Of a stretch of DNA of 64,000 nt, positions 1-26,711 are shown piece by piece (position 1 is the first letter of the stretch; the number at the start of each line of letters is the position of its first letter). The DNA lies in the NCBI GenBank assembly GCA_030144725.1, contig JASKMD010000029.1:12258733-12322732 (forward strand), in the 5' to 3' direction. Below the pieces are notes generated by a model. It was given only the letters and a program-made list of their open reading frames with translations, searched no databases and was not told the origin of the DNA. The stretch is from Haematococcus lacustris (taxonomy: Eukaryota > Chlorophyta > Chlorophyceae > Chlamydomonadales > Haematococcaceae). The translations under genes were made by a program, and so were the position numbers.

Positions 1-372
1 ACCTTCTGCTGAGCAGCTGTTGGCAGCTTGACCAAGTCTGGACAAGGCGATCACTGATCTTCTCCGCCACTATCATCACCATCACGCACCGCTACCACCA
101 CCGCCATCATCAGAACATGGTTGTGCACCGCGTCAGCGTTGCTGCAACACACATACTCAGTGCCGTGCTTGCTTGCTCCCACCTCTGCCATCATGGCCCA
201 TGCCAGTGCAGCAAGCTAGGCCCAGCCCCACACATGTTGCCCCGGCCCAGCCCCAGCCCCCAGTGAGCCGCCACTGACCTGCCCGCTCTTGAGGCCAGTG
301 AGGTATGTTTGAGGTCTGAAGGCTCCATATCAGCCCGCAAAGGACCTGGGTGCATGTAATTGTGTGGAGCAG
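1..372. other. No confident feature (intron or 5' flank of ARM gene)
   Basis: No exon with both splice sites and a convincing protein was found here. The stretch contains CAT/CAC-rich simple sequence around 66-115. It is probably intron of the large plus-strand gene whose first recognisable exon starts at about 373, because that exon is preceded by an acceptor-like CAG and begins in mid-codon. Confidence 0.4.
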
Positions 373-17366
<16,994 letters not shown>

Positions 17367-18776
17367 ACGGACTGTCGCACAAGAGAGGTGGGCCTGCTTG
17401 CAGGCGGAGGTGATGTGGGGGTGAGCATGGAGGTAAAGACCTCACAGGGGTCCCTTGAAGGGTGGGGCACACGGGCGCATACGACCGCATGGTTGCACAC
17501 GGGCGCATACAGTCGCACACGTTCGCTGCCAGTGCTGCGTGGGCAAGCTGGGGTAATAATGGCTTTGACGCTGAAGCCATCGGCGGTTAGGCTGCTAGCT
17601 CGCCCTCCTCCTCCAGGGGTTCAGGGCTTTCTGCAACGCACGAAGCTATGAGCACAAGTTCGGCTGGCTGTGAGGGCATGGAGAGCGTGGCAGTGACATC
17701 TGCTAATCGCTTCAACAGTGGCGGTTCTAGGCAGTGCCGTCAGCCAAGAGCTGATGTCCTGTCCCTGGGCCGGCCTGATGCCCCATGCCCAGACTCTGAG
17801 CGAGCCTTCTTAGTACGTGCTCTGGCCCTGTCCCCCGCCAGTGCGGCTGCTGCTTGAACATGGGCAGTCACTGGATTACTTAATCACCTTGCCGCAGCCG
17901 CTCATGGCATGCAGGCCTTGGGCAAGCATCCCAGTACCCTGGAACAATCCCACTGGTGCAGCCCCAATGGGCCCAATGGGCACTGCTCTCTTCATTGAGG
18001 GGTTGCAGGGGCAGCAGCAGCAGAAGTGGAGCCAGCAAAGGAGGGCCCATGTGCAGGACCCATGTGACTGCATGGCAATGGAAGCTTCCCTTTGATGAGG
18101 CTGGGGGTTGCACGACAGAGGGGTGATGGTGTGGCATCGTGATCTACCTCAACCTGAGATGCTGCTTGGTCTTTCCCCATTAGCTTAGCAAATGGGCGAG
18201 AAATGGCGGTAGACTCAGGGATGGGACACACACCTTTGTGGACAACGAGTCATGTGCTCACATCATACTCCAATGTATGGAAGGCAGTGCACTAGCACGT
18301 ACACATCATGCAAATCCCCATGTATCCCATGCACATGCAGTGACGGCAGCACACTTCCTGGCTTGGTGCAACCACGCATGCATGCAAGGTCTGTTTATTG
18401 CCCCATTGACGAGCCCCACCGTTATTGATGTCTACATGTGTGTAAACAACATTGTAAAAGTAACTCCAAACTCGGTGAACCGTCACCATCATCACGATGA
18501 TCATTACCATCACCAGCGCCATCTCCACCACCAGACTGAGGCCTAGGCCCATACCTTGACCCTGACCGCGCCTGCACCATCATCACCCTACCCGCCACCA
18601 CTGCCATCGCCGCCACCACCGCCGTCATCAAACACTACCACCGTCACCACCATCACGACAAGGACAGCCTCGCAATCATCATCACCCCTGCCCCCACCCC
18701 CTGCCCCTTGCCTGTTGCCCCCTGCTTATGTGTTGATGTGCTTTTCTTCTGCCTTTCCCACCCGGGCACTGCACCC
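17367..18776. other. Intergenic, no gene recognised; CAT/CAC-rich simple sequence at 18485-18665
   Basis: After the TAG stop of the large gene no convincing exon or RNA gene was seen. A CAC/CAT/ATC-rich block at about 18485-18665 precedes the Fanzor-like fragment. No clear TGTAA polyadenylation signal was found near 17366. Confidence 0.5.
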
Positions 18777-18843
18777 TATGCCCCCCTACGACCCCAGGCC
18801 CCCCAAGGGCCCCTCGGGCAGGTGGCTGGACCGGGACACCAAC
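18777..18843 (+). pseudogene. Fanzor/TnpB-like C-terminal fragment A, cut by an LTR
   Basis: The plus strand encodes a short segment ending GPSGRWLDRDTN. The DRDTN core resembles the last catalytic motif (DRD-x-N-A) of TnpB and eukaryotic Fanzor nucleases, and the same phrase begins the longer fragment B at 27818. The homology stops at base 18843, where a 194-bp LTR starts. Upstream there is only Pro/Ser/Thr-rich open frame and no other nuclease motif was seen, so this is a fragment. Assignment to Fanzor rests on one short motif and on my memory of many algal proteins with this ending, so it is tentative. Confidence 0.45.
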
Positions 18844-19668
18844 TGTAGCATGTCCATGCGGTCATGCAAATCTGGATCTGAGATCTCCTCATGCAAGTGT
18901 AAGATCTGAACTGGTGGTGGTGTTCTGAGGCTGGGTTCAACTCCCAGGCAGACTTGACATCCTTGACATCCTTGACTACGCCCTAGTCTGCTCAGGCGAC
19001 CTCTTAACACTATTGACCGCTGTAGCCTCACGCTACAATGGTTCCGACCGATACCCTGGCTGTGGATGGTTCTTGGGTAGGTCGTGCGGCATTGTGCGAT
19101 TCGCTACAAGGAGAAGACTTCGTGGGCTGGTGGAGACAGTCCGGTGGATTACTCGAGTTCCCATTTTCACCGGATCAACAACGCGATATCTGCGGGCTGC
19201 GGCGCCTGTGTCGCGGACATTCTAGAGACACTAGGCGACTGCTGCTATAGAGAGCGTGTCGCTGCTGCGATGGCTGCTGTGTTGCTCAAACGTTACCGGC
19301 CAGTTTTTGGCGAACAGCCTCCATCTCGCGTTGTTGATCCGGTGAAAATGGGAACTCGAGTAATCCACCGGACTGTCTCCACCAGCCCACGAAGTCTTCT
19401 CCTTGTAGCGAATCGCACAATGCCGCACGACCTACCCAAGAACCATCCACAGCCAGGGTATCGGTCGGAACCATTGTAGCGTGAGGCTACAGCGGTCAAT
19501 AGTGTTAAGAGGTCGCCTGAGCAGACTAGGGCGTAGTCAAGGATGTCAAGGATGTCAAGTCTGCCTGGGAGTTGAACCCAGCCTCAGAACACCACCACCA
19601 GTTCAGATCTTACACTTGCATGAGGAGATCTCAGATCCAGATTTGCATGACCGCATGGACATGCTACA
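18844..19668. mobile_element. Head-to-head LTR palindrome: two chromovirus 5' ends in inverted orientation
   Basis: Bases 18844-19186 and 19326-19668 are inverted copies of each other, 343 bp per arm, around a 139-bp spacer. Each arm starts with a 194-bp LTR bounded by TGTAGC and GCTACA (18844-19037 on plus; 19668-19475 on minus) and continues directly into the same short reading frame (MVPTDTLAVDGSWVGRAALC). The minus-strand LTR also serves as the 3' LTR of the chromovirus to its right: it follows a polypurine tract (19669-19680 read on minus) and the chromodomain frame. No matching 5-bp target duplication was seen at the outer edges. Confidence 0.8.
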
Positions 19669-19821
19669 TTCCTCCCCACCTGGCTCAGCTGTCCTCAGCT
19701 GACCTTAACTGGTGGTTGCCCCGCTCAGGCACTGTCGTGCCGTCACTCGCGCATACTAGCGCTTGGTGTTCGAGTTCCCACACACACACATCAAGTCTGA
19801 TCATCCATGTCGGCCCTCAGG

Positions 19822-20113
19822 TTACTCTCTTCTGCATACTGCCTTCTGCAGCTCTTGGCAGCCTGTCAGCTGGGACCTAAGTTCCCACGTGTTGTGCTCA
19901 TCACCATAACCCTGCCATTTCACCAAGAACTCCAGCCTGGGCTTCTTGGGCTCGCTCTTCTTGTCCTTGCCCTTGCGCTTGCTTGTGTTTACCAGCCGAT
20001 GGTCCAGCACCCTCTCAACAGTATACACAGGCTCTCCGTCAAGCCACTGCTCTGGAGGGGGACTGGAGACACCAGGCACTGCGCTTGTCCCATCAGAGCG
20101 GTAGGGCTTCACT
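19822..20113 (-). pseudogene. Chromovirus integrase tail with chromodomain
   Basis: The minus-strand frame reads VKPYRSDG, the usual link after the integrase fold, then the chromodomain YTVERVLDHRL followed by LEFLVKWQGYGDEHNTWEL, and stops at 19822. Aromatic-cage positions (Y of YTVE, W of VKWQGY, and the W of NTWE) are present, so histone-tail binding is plausible for the parent element. The 5' part of the frame lies beyond the nested insertion, at 26712 and above. The polypurine tract GGTGGGGAGGAA and the LTR follow on the same strand. Confidence 0.85.
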
Positions 20114-20912
20114 TCAGGCCGCCCCAACATGGGGTTAGTAATGTTCATGCGACTACTCTCTGAATACCGCATCGTTTTCAATAGCGCTTGTCACATTGGC
20201 AGCCACGTTTTAGTCCGCGTAATCTGACCATCAGCGCTAGCCATTGGAGTCTTTGCTCGCGTACTGCCACATGTGCCCGCGAACAAATCACAGCGGCGAT
20301 ATGGGCCTCCTTGGCACCGTGAGCCACATCGTTGTGGATGTGAAGGGGCACAGCCGTGCCAATTACATTAGTTGAAGGAAGAACACAAGTACAGATGCAT
20401 AAGCGGTGCACTAGAGGCTGACGCCCTACGTGCAACAGATAGAACGACACCATACCTGTGAAGGGGCACAGCCGTGCCAACTTCACAGGTGCACCAAGCA
20501 GCCTAAGCAAGGCTGGTCACACTAAACAAGTATAACCTAGGCAAATGGTCTTGGACTGACATCCCCACTACACTCCCACTCAGGCCTAGACCATGAAGCC
20601 AAGTGAAGGAACGTCATAAGAAAAGAGACTACATGCAAGAGACCATGCGTGTCCATGCAAGCTCACAAGCAGAAGTGAAGAAATGACTTAGTGATATGTT
20701 GTTAGGAGGAGATGACATGTGAGCACTATGTAACAGCAGATGATGAAGCAACAAGTGTAGAGCGCATGCAAGCAAGACAGGTAAGCACTTGTAACAAAAG
20801 CTGCACCATGACACATGGATTTCAGACTTCAAAGATGGCTCGATCGCTGTACGCGGACATGCCACCAAACCACAGGTCACAGCATAAGCTGGCCTGTCCC
20901 ACCAGGCTGACC

Positions 20913-23900
20913 CTAGCCCACTCCCATGCCTTCCTTGCATGCCAGAAACTTCTTGCCAGGCAGCGCCTTGGTCAGCACGTCAGCCACCATGTCTGCCGTG
21001 GGGCAGTAGGTGAACTGCACTTCGCCTCGCCACACACGCTCGCGCGCCATGTGGTGCATGACGGCTATGTGCTTGCTGCGCTGGGATTCCACTGGGTTCT
21101 TCAGCAGCGCGACTGCTCCCTGGCTGTCGCAGAAGATGGGCACAGGCCCGCTGGTGGAGGTGAGCTCATGCATGAGCTTGCGGAGGAAGAGGGCCTCTCT
21201 TGTGGCGTCAGCAGCTGCCTGGTACTCAGCTTCGGTGGTTGAGGCAGCTACAGTGGTCTGTAGCTTGCTGCGCCAGGACACAGCAGCACCGCTCAGGGAG
21301 AAGACGTACCCCGTAGTGCTGCGGTAGGAGACCTGGTCACTGGCGTAGTCGCTGTCGCAATACCCGAGAAGCCCCCCCTGACTGCCGCCCCTGTACACCA
21401 ACCCATCTGTTGCTGTTCGCTTGAGGTAGCGCAGCACCCCATGGGCTGCACGCTCGTGGTCAGCTGTGGGTGCCTGCATGAAACGGGTGAGCTGACTCAC
21501 AGCCAGCGCAATGTCAGGGCGTGTGCACGTAGAGGCATAGAGGAGGGCTCCCACCAGCTCACGGTAAGCATGGGTATCAGCGTTGCTAAGCAGCTCACCC
21601 TCCTTGACTAGCTTGGTGCCAGCTTCCAGGGGGAGCTGCCTGCCATTGCACTCAGCCTTGCCAAATCTCTGCAACAGCTGCTCAATGTAACGCTGTTGGC
21701 TGAGCCGCAGTGTGCGTGATGCACGGTTGTAGCTGATGCGCATGCCCAAGAAATCCGCAGCTGGCCCCATGTCATGGACCTCAAAGGCCTGCTGCAGCTG
21801 CTGCTTGACTGCTTGCACAGCTGCCGCGTCTGACAAGGCAAGAATGCAGTCATCGACATATACAAGCATGTGCACCATGCTGCCATTGCTGCTGCGCATG
21901 CTGAACAGACTCGGGTCAGCCGCTGAGGCGTGGAAGCCAATCAACTCTAGCTGCTTGCGAAGACACAGATACCTGGCACGTGGTGCCTGCTTGAGCCCAT
22001 ACACAGTCTTCAGCAGCTGACACACTTGCCCACTGCCCACCTCATATCCCTCTGGCTGCTCAACATAGATCAGGGGGTCTGCCTCGGTGAGCTCGCTGTT
22101 CAGAAAAGCTGTCTTGAAGTCTATTTGCCACAGGCCCCAATTCCGCTGCACTGCCAGGGCGAAGATGAAGCGTTGTGTTGTGTGCATCACCACTGGAGCA
22201 AAGATGGCATCTTCAGAGTAATCTACCCCATCCCGCTGTCTAAACCCCTTAACTACCCACCGGGCCTTGTACTTAGCAATGCTGCTGTCTAAGCCTAGTT
22301 TTCTTTTCAGTACCCATCTGCCGGGCAAGACCGACATGCCCACCTCCCGCTTGACTAGCTGCCAGGTCTCATTGGCATGCTGGCTTGCCATCTCTGCATC
22401 CATAGCCCGGCCCCACTCCTCAGCTTCAGGCCCTGACATAGCCTCGCTGAAGGAACGGGGCTCTGTGGACAAGCTGCCTGCAGCTACCCTACTGCCCACC
22501 AAAGCCACCCCCTCCATGCTCCCACTGCTCCCAGCACTCCCACTGCTGTCGCAGCTGTCACTACGTGCTGAGTAGCACACGGTGAGGTAGTCGCTGAACT
22601 TGACTGTGGGTTTGTGTGGGCGGGAGGAGCGACGCAAAGGCGGTGGGTGCTCGGGTGCGGGAGCGGGCATGGGAGCAGGAGACTTTACCCCACTAGACCC
22701 ACCTGAGCTACCCCCAACCCCACTAGGACTACCCGCAGCCTCACCTGGACTACCTGGGGCAGCAAGGGGGTCACCCCCACTGCCCGCTCGTCCCCCACCG
22801 CCGCTGCTGCTGTTGCTGCTGACATGGGCGATGGGGGTGACAGCAGGGGCCCCTCCCCTGCTACCCTCGCTGTCGCTATTGCTGCTGACCGTACCACCTG
22901 AGCCTACTCCCCCCCTGGATGCTTCGCCCATAGGCGGGGCAGCCAGCTCAGCGGGTGCAAGAACAGCATGCGGCACAAAGCGCTGCAGCACGGTTTGCTC
23001 GTCAAACACCACAGACTTGCTGACGTAGATCCTGCCCCCAGCCCAAACCCGGTAAGCCTTTCCCCCCCGCTCGTAGCCAACAAACACACCCTTTACAGAG
23101 CGGCTGTCCAGCTTGCTGGCAGGCATGGGGTCATGCACATATGCCGGGCAGCCCCACACCCGCAAGTGCGACACATCAGGCTTGACGCCAAACATGAGCT
23201 CATGGGGAGTGCAAGGCTTGCCCGACACGGCACTGAGGTTGTGCAGATCTGCAGCTGTGCGAAGGGCTTCACCCCACAAGTGCTTGGGGGTGCCGACGGC
23301 CTGTGTCATTGCCCGGACACACTCTTCGAGAGTGCGGTTTATGCGTTCCGCGCTGCCATTCATTTCAGGGCTGTAAGGAGCGGTTTGCTGATGGATCACC
23401 CCTTCTGCCCGCAGCCACGCTTGCAGCTCCCCCCCCGTGAACTCACCCCCCCTATCAGTGCGGAGGGCTTTGACGGTGTGCCCAGACTGGCGCTGCAGCT
23501 CTGTGAGACACACTATGATGGCTTGAGCTGCTGCTGACTTCTGCCTAATCAGCTCCACTGCCACCAGCCCGCTGTACTCATCGAGGACAGTGACAAAGTA
23601 CAGGTTGCCCGAGGGAGTGGGGCAGTCAAAAGGACCGCAAACATCGCTGTGCACGAGCGCAAGCGGCCGCTTGACAGGCAGACCCAGCCCCGGATGTTGC
23701 ACGGCAACGAAGCGGTGCTGTTTGCCCAGCACACAAGGCTCACACACCCCGCCGCTGTCCGCGATGGCTTCGCACTGAGCCGCCCTGACGCTGGTGCCCA
23801 GCAGCATGCTTTCACGAACTGCCCTGGCCAGCTGCCGATACCCCGGGTGGCCTAGGCGGAAGTGCATGAGCCGCGGATCATCGCACGAGCGCGCTGACAT

Positions 23901-24503
23901 GCTAACACTGCTGTCACCGGAGGGCACAGGCTTGCTGTTGAGAAGGAACAAGTCCTCAACAACCATGCGAGCCTTAATGCTGTGGTCAGCCCCAGGCATG
24001 TGGATGCTGCAGCCCTGTTCTGTGAACACAACCTCACCCCCGGCCCTAGCTGCTTTGCCCACTGACAGAAGGCTGCCTTCAGCATCGGGCACGTGCAACA
24101 CATTGCGCAACACCATGCTCCCACCAGCCCCCTCAAACAGCACTGACCCCTGGCCAGCTGCTGTCATAGTGCTGCCATTGCCGCATACGATATGGTGAGG
24201 GGCACGGAGGGGCTGGTAGTCACGCAACAGCTCAACATGAGGCGTCAGGTGGGTACTGCAACCAGAATCCACCAACCACTGACCCTTGAGCAGGTTTGGC
24301 GCTACCGCCAGCGCCGCATCAGCGCCGGAGTGCCCAGAGAAAGCCAGACTGCTGCGGTGACGGAGTGGCGACGGGGAGCGGCGGGTGCGGCTGTCCGGCA
24401 GCCCAGAATCCCTACCCCTTGGGCCGGGTGTGGGGGGCCTGTCCCCCCGGCTGCGGTCAGCACGCGGGGAGTGGGAGGGGCTGTCCCTGCGATCAGAAGA
24501 CAC
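20913..24503 (-). CDS. Copia Pol polyprotein (protease, integrase, RT, RNase H)
   Basis: 1,196 residues without a break. In order: aspartic protease (WLVDSGCSTHLTP, about residue 75); GAG-pre-integrase zinc site (HFRLGHPGYRQL, then CEPCVLGKQH); integrase core with Asp in HSDVCGPF, Asp in LRTDRGGEFTG and Glu in PEMNGSAERINRT; reverse transcriptase with WQIDFKTAFLNSEL and the YVDD box (MLVYVDDCILALSD); and RNase H with GYCDSDYASD, the TTEAEYQA motif and SKHIAV near the end. Integrase before RT is the Copia order. All catalytic residues that can be checked are present. It makes cDNA of the element and inserts it. The listed start is where the open frame begins with GTG; the real N-terminus comes from Gag fusion. 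Confidence 0.93.
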   Translation of the reverse strand: MSSDRRDSPSHSPRADRSRGDRPPTPGPRGRDSGLPDSRTRRSPSPLRHRSSLAFSGHSGADAALAVAPNLLKGQWLVDSGCSTHLTPHVELLRDYQPLRAPHHIVCGNGSTMTAAGQGSVLFEGAGGSMVLRNVLHVPDAEGSLLSVGKAARAGGEVVFTEQGCSIHMPGADHSIKARMVVEDLFLLNSKPVPSGDSSVSMSARSCDDPRLMHFRLGHPGYRQLARAVRESMLLGTSVRAAQCEAIADSGGVCEPCVLGKQHRFVAVQHPGLGLPVKRPLALVHSDVCGPFDCPTPSGNLYFVTVLDEYSGLVAVELIRQKSAAAQAIIVCLTELQRQSGHTVKALRTDRGGEFTGGELQAWLRAEGVIHQQTAPYSPEMNGSAERINRTLEECVRAMTQAVGTPKHLWGEALRTAADLHNLSAVSGKPCTPHELMFGVKPDVSHLRVWGCPAYVHDPMPASKLDSRSVKGVFVGYERGGKAYRVWAGGRIYVSKSVVFDEQTVLQRFVPHAVLAPAELAAPPMGEASRGGVGSGGTVSSNSDSEGSRGGAPAVTPIAHVSSNSSSGGGGRAGSGGDPLAAPGSPGEAAGSPSGVGGSSGGSSGVKSPAPMPAPAPEHPPPLRRSSRPHKPTVKFSDYLTVCYSARSDSCDSSGSAGSSGSMEGVALVGSRVAAGSLSTEPRSFSEAMSGPEAEEWGRAMDAEMASQHANETWQLVKREVGMSVLPGRWVLKRKLGLDSSIAKYKARWVVKGFRQRDGVDYSEDAIFAPVVMHTTQRFIFALAVQRNWGLWQIDFKTAFLNSELTEADPLIYVEQPEGYEVGSGQVCQLLKTVYGLKQAPRARYLCLRKQLELIGFHASAADPSLFSMRSSNGSMVHMLVYVDDCILALSDAAAVQAVKQQLQQAFEVHDMGPAADFLGMRISYNRASRTLRLSQQRYIEQLLQRFGKAECNGRQLPLEAGTKLVKEGELLSNADTHAYRELVGALLYASTCTRPDIALAVSQLTRFMQAPTADHERAAHGVLRYLKRTATDGLVYRGGSQGGLLGYCDSDYASDQVSYRSTTGYVFSLSGAAVSWRSKLQTTVAASTTEAEYQAAADATREALFLRKLMHELTSTSGPVPIFCDSQGAVALLKNPVESQRSKHIAVMHHMARERVWRGEVQFTYCPTADMVADVLTKALPGKKFLACKEGMGVG

Positions 24504-25348
24504 ACTGGCGCGGGGGCACTCATAAGCATAGTGGCCAAATTGCCCGCAGTTGTAGCACTCGCTGTCAGCCTTGCTGCGGCGCCCATGCCCCTTGCCCCTG
24601 TCTCCCCCGCTTCGGCTGCCACCACCACCATCTGACCCTGCCCCTTTGCCCCTGTTGCTGAACTGTCTCTGCTGCCACCAGGCCTCGCTGAGAGGGCCAG
24701 GCCAGCAGCTTGCCTGCGGGATATCAACACACGCTCTTGCACGAGGAGGCGGGGGAGTGCCTTGTCGAAGGTGAGCGTGCTTTCCTCTGCAAGCAGCTGA
24801 TTGGCCACTGAATCAAAGTCAGCGGACAGTCCAAGCACAGCCAAAGAGAAGGAGTTGTGGAAGGGCTTGTCTGGGGCAGAGCAGGCTGCAATCTGCTGGT
24901 CTAGCTCTTGCGCATGCTGCCAATACTCCTGCACAGGCTGACTAGGCTGCATTCTGATCATCGACATTTGTTGTATGAGGACGGAGCTGCTCGCCAGCAC
25001 CTTGCTGACGTGCATAGCCTTGAGCTTCTGCCACAACTCGCGGGCTGTGCTGCAGCTCTGGCAAACAAAGCGGTACTTTGCAGCATTAACTGTGCTGCTG
25101 ATGAAAGCGTGTGCACGCGCATTGACGGAAGCTGACAGCGCTGCAGTCGGCACGGCCTCAGGGTCAGGAGTGGCCGCAGCCTCTACTCCCGACCTACCCT
25201 GATCCGTCCCACCCGTGCCCAGCCCCGCAGGCGCTGGCGCGCAAATAGCTGCATCTAGCCCGCATAACACTAGCGCGTTCTGCACATCAAATTCCCACTG
25301 ATACCAGTTGTCCCCGTTCAGCTTGGCTATCCCAGCTGCGGCCTGCAT
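24302..25348 (-). CDS. Copia Gag (capsid part)
   Basis: The frame starts MQAAAGIAKLNGDNWYQWEF, the N-terminal signature of Copia-type Gag (LNGxNWxxWxxxxxxAL). A UBN2-like helical region follows (around residues 85-200, ARELWQKLKAMHVSKV and LSADFDSVANQLLAEESTL). The true Gag carries on in the -1 frame from about 24690: there the pol frame encodes a Gly/Arg-rich linker and the zinc knuckle CYNCGQFGHYAYEC (24557-24516). The last 120 residues of this frame are therefore probably out-of-frame read-through. Either a programmed -1 shift or a one-base indel separates Gag from Pol. I saw no obvious slippery heptamer, so a mutation is at least as likely. Confidence 0.85.
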   Translation of the reverse strand: MQAAAGIAKLNGDNWYQWEFDVQNALVLCGLDAAICAPAPAGLGTGGTDQGRSGVEAAATPDPEAVPTAALSASVNARAHAFISSTVNAAKYRFVCQSCSTARELWQKLKAMHVSKVLASSSVLIQQMSMIRMQPSQPVQEYWQHAQELDQQIAACSAPDKPFHNSFSLAVLGLSADFDSVANQLLAEESTLTFDKALPRLLVQERVLISRRQAAGLALSARPGGSRDSSATGAKGQGQMVVVAAEAGETGARGMGAAARLTASATTAGNLATMLMSAPAPVCLLIAGTAPPTPRVLTAAGGTGPPHPAQGVGILGCRTAAPAAPRRHSVTAAVWLSLGTPALMRRWR

Positions 25349-26711
25349 CTTAGCACCCTCCTCTGCTCACCGGTGCGCTCACCAAGCGAGTCTTACGAGG
25401 TACGGCTTGGTGCACACCAACTGGTTTCCGGAGTCCCGCACATTGAAGTGAGTGGGCCCATAACCTGTGAAGGGGCACAGCCGTGCCAATTACATTAGTT
25501 GAAGGAAGAACACAAGTACAGATGCATAAGCGGTGCACTAGAGGCTGACGCCCTACGTGCAACAGATAGAACGACACCATACCTGTGAAGGGGCACAGCC
25601 GTGCCAACTTCACAGGTGCACCAAGCAGCCTAAGCAAGGCTGGTCACACTAAACAAGTATAACCTAGGCAAATGGTCTTGGACTGACATCCCCACTACAG
25701 TGGACCCATCTACCTAGCGTAGTGAGCTGGTTGTGCACAAATGGAATGTCCGGCCAACACCCGTCGCGATGCCTGCCAGGCGTGCAGGGCACCTAGACGG
25801 GGTGATTGGAACATATATTCGTGTTCGGTTCTCGCCGAATACACCATTTGGGTCGGCGCACACTAAGGTATCACCGGCTTACACCCCCCCTCCTCCACTG
25901 TGTCCTCCACTGTGTCGCACCCGTTGCACCTAGAGGAAAACGGACACGAAATGTTTGTTCTTGACCCAATGGCGGATCTCTTGAAACAAACCGCACATCA
26001 AACAACCCAGGCCTCTATCAGTTTGACATCTTCAAAGTGACATGATGTTCTCCAAGCAGAATCAGGGCCACGGGGCTGTGGGGTGGCAGTTAAGCTATGA
26101 AACTTTGCACGCAGGTGGATGGCATGTAGGGGAGTATAACTCTCAGAGGAGACGAGGCCAGATTCGGTCATGGTGTGGTGTTGTGTGACTGACTGCATGG
26201 CCCTGGCCCTGAAATCGGCTAAGGGAGTTGGTGGTCACCGACCAAAGTGAGCTTTTGGCTCAGCTGAGTATGAGCGTTTGTAACACTGTCTGGGAGGAGC
26301 TTAACCTAGTAAGTAGCATGTTGTAAGTCCATATGGCTGAGCTGTGGCATTGCCCTCCAGGTATGGGGGGGAGGTGGGCCCGGTGCCACATTCCCGTGAT
26401 CGTTCTCCGATCCGACTGTTGCTGCCGACGCGCATGCTCGCGTAGAGCAGCCAAAGCGGCGCGGGCGGTCGTAGCGATGACTGCATGCCCCGCAACGGCT
26501 TGAATTTGAATCACCAACTTTGATGCTTTGCTGTGCACGACCTATTGCGTGCATAATAATTCTGGATGGGTGAACGGTAGCTGGCAGAGTTGGCTACATG
26601 GTGAATCATTTAGCATAACATTTGGCGCAGTGAGTGCAGAGTTACAGCCGTTCTACTGCCAGGGGTCGGTTTACTGTCATTTTTTGAATGTTGGGAGCGC
26701 CTGACTTCACT

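Larger units (their letters stand above)
20339..25699 (-). mobile_element. Full-length Copia (Ty1-type) LTR retrotransposon, 5,361 bp
   Basis: Two 234-bp LTRs (20339-20572 and 25466-25699) are identical by eye, and the target duplication GTGGA flanks them (20334-20338, 25700-25704). On the minus strand the LTR runs TGTAGTGGGG to CTTCACA. Directly inside the 5' LTR (25465 leftwards) lies GGTTATGGGCCCAC, complementary to the anticodon arm of initiator tRNA-Met, the half-tRNA primer known from Drosophila copia. A purine-rich stretch precedes the 3' LTR. Gag and Pol frames are open. Identical LTRs and open frames indicate a recent, possibly still active insertion. Confidence 0.95.
20114..26704. 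mobile_element. TCAGGC-type TIR element, copy D, with nested Copia
   Basis: The ends are TCAGGCCGCCCCAACAT at 20114 and ATGTTGGGAGCGCCTGA finishing at 26704, with a perfect 7-bp target duplication CTTCACT (20107-20113 and 26705-26711). Removing the Copia insert and its duplicated GTGGA leaves about 1.23 kb, nearly identical to the intact copy at 43586-44810. No protein is encoded. It is a non-autonomous DNA element inserted in the chromovirus integrase tail. Confidence 0.9.

Noticed and set aside
20178..20510. Small gene overlapping the Copia LTR
   Set aside because: The frame runs from TIR element into LTR sequence and a copy recurs at the other LTR; it is a shadow of repeats.
26260..26554. 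Conserved small frames repeated at 26260-26554 and 44366-44660
   Set aside because: They are conserved only because they lie in two recent copies of the same non-coding TIR element; three overlapping frames are equally open.
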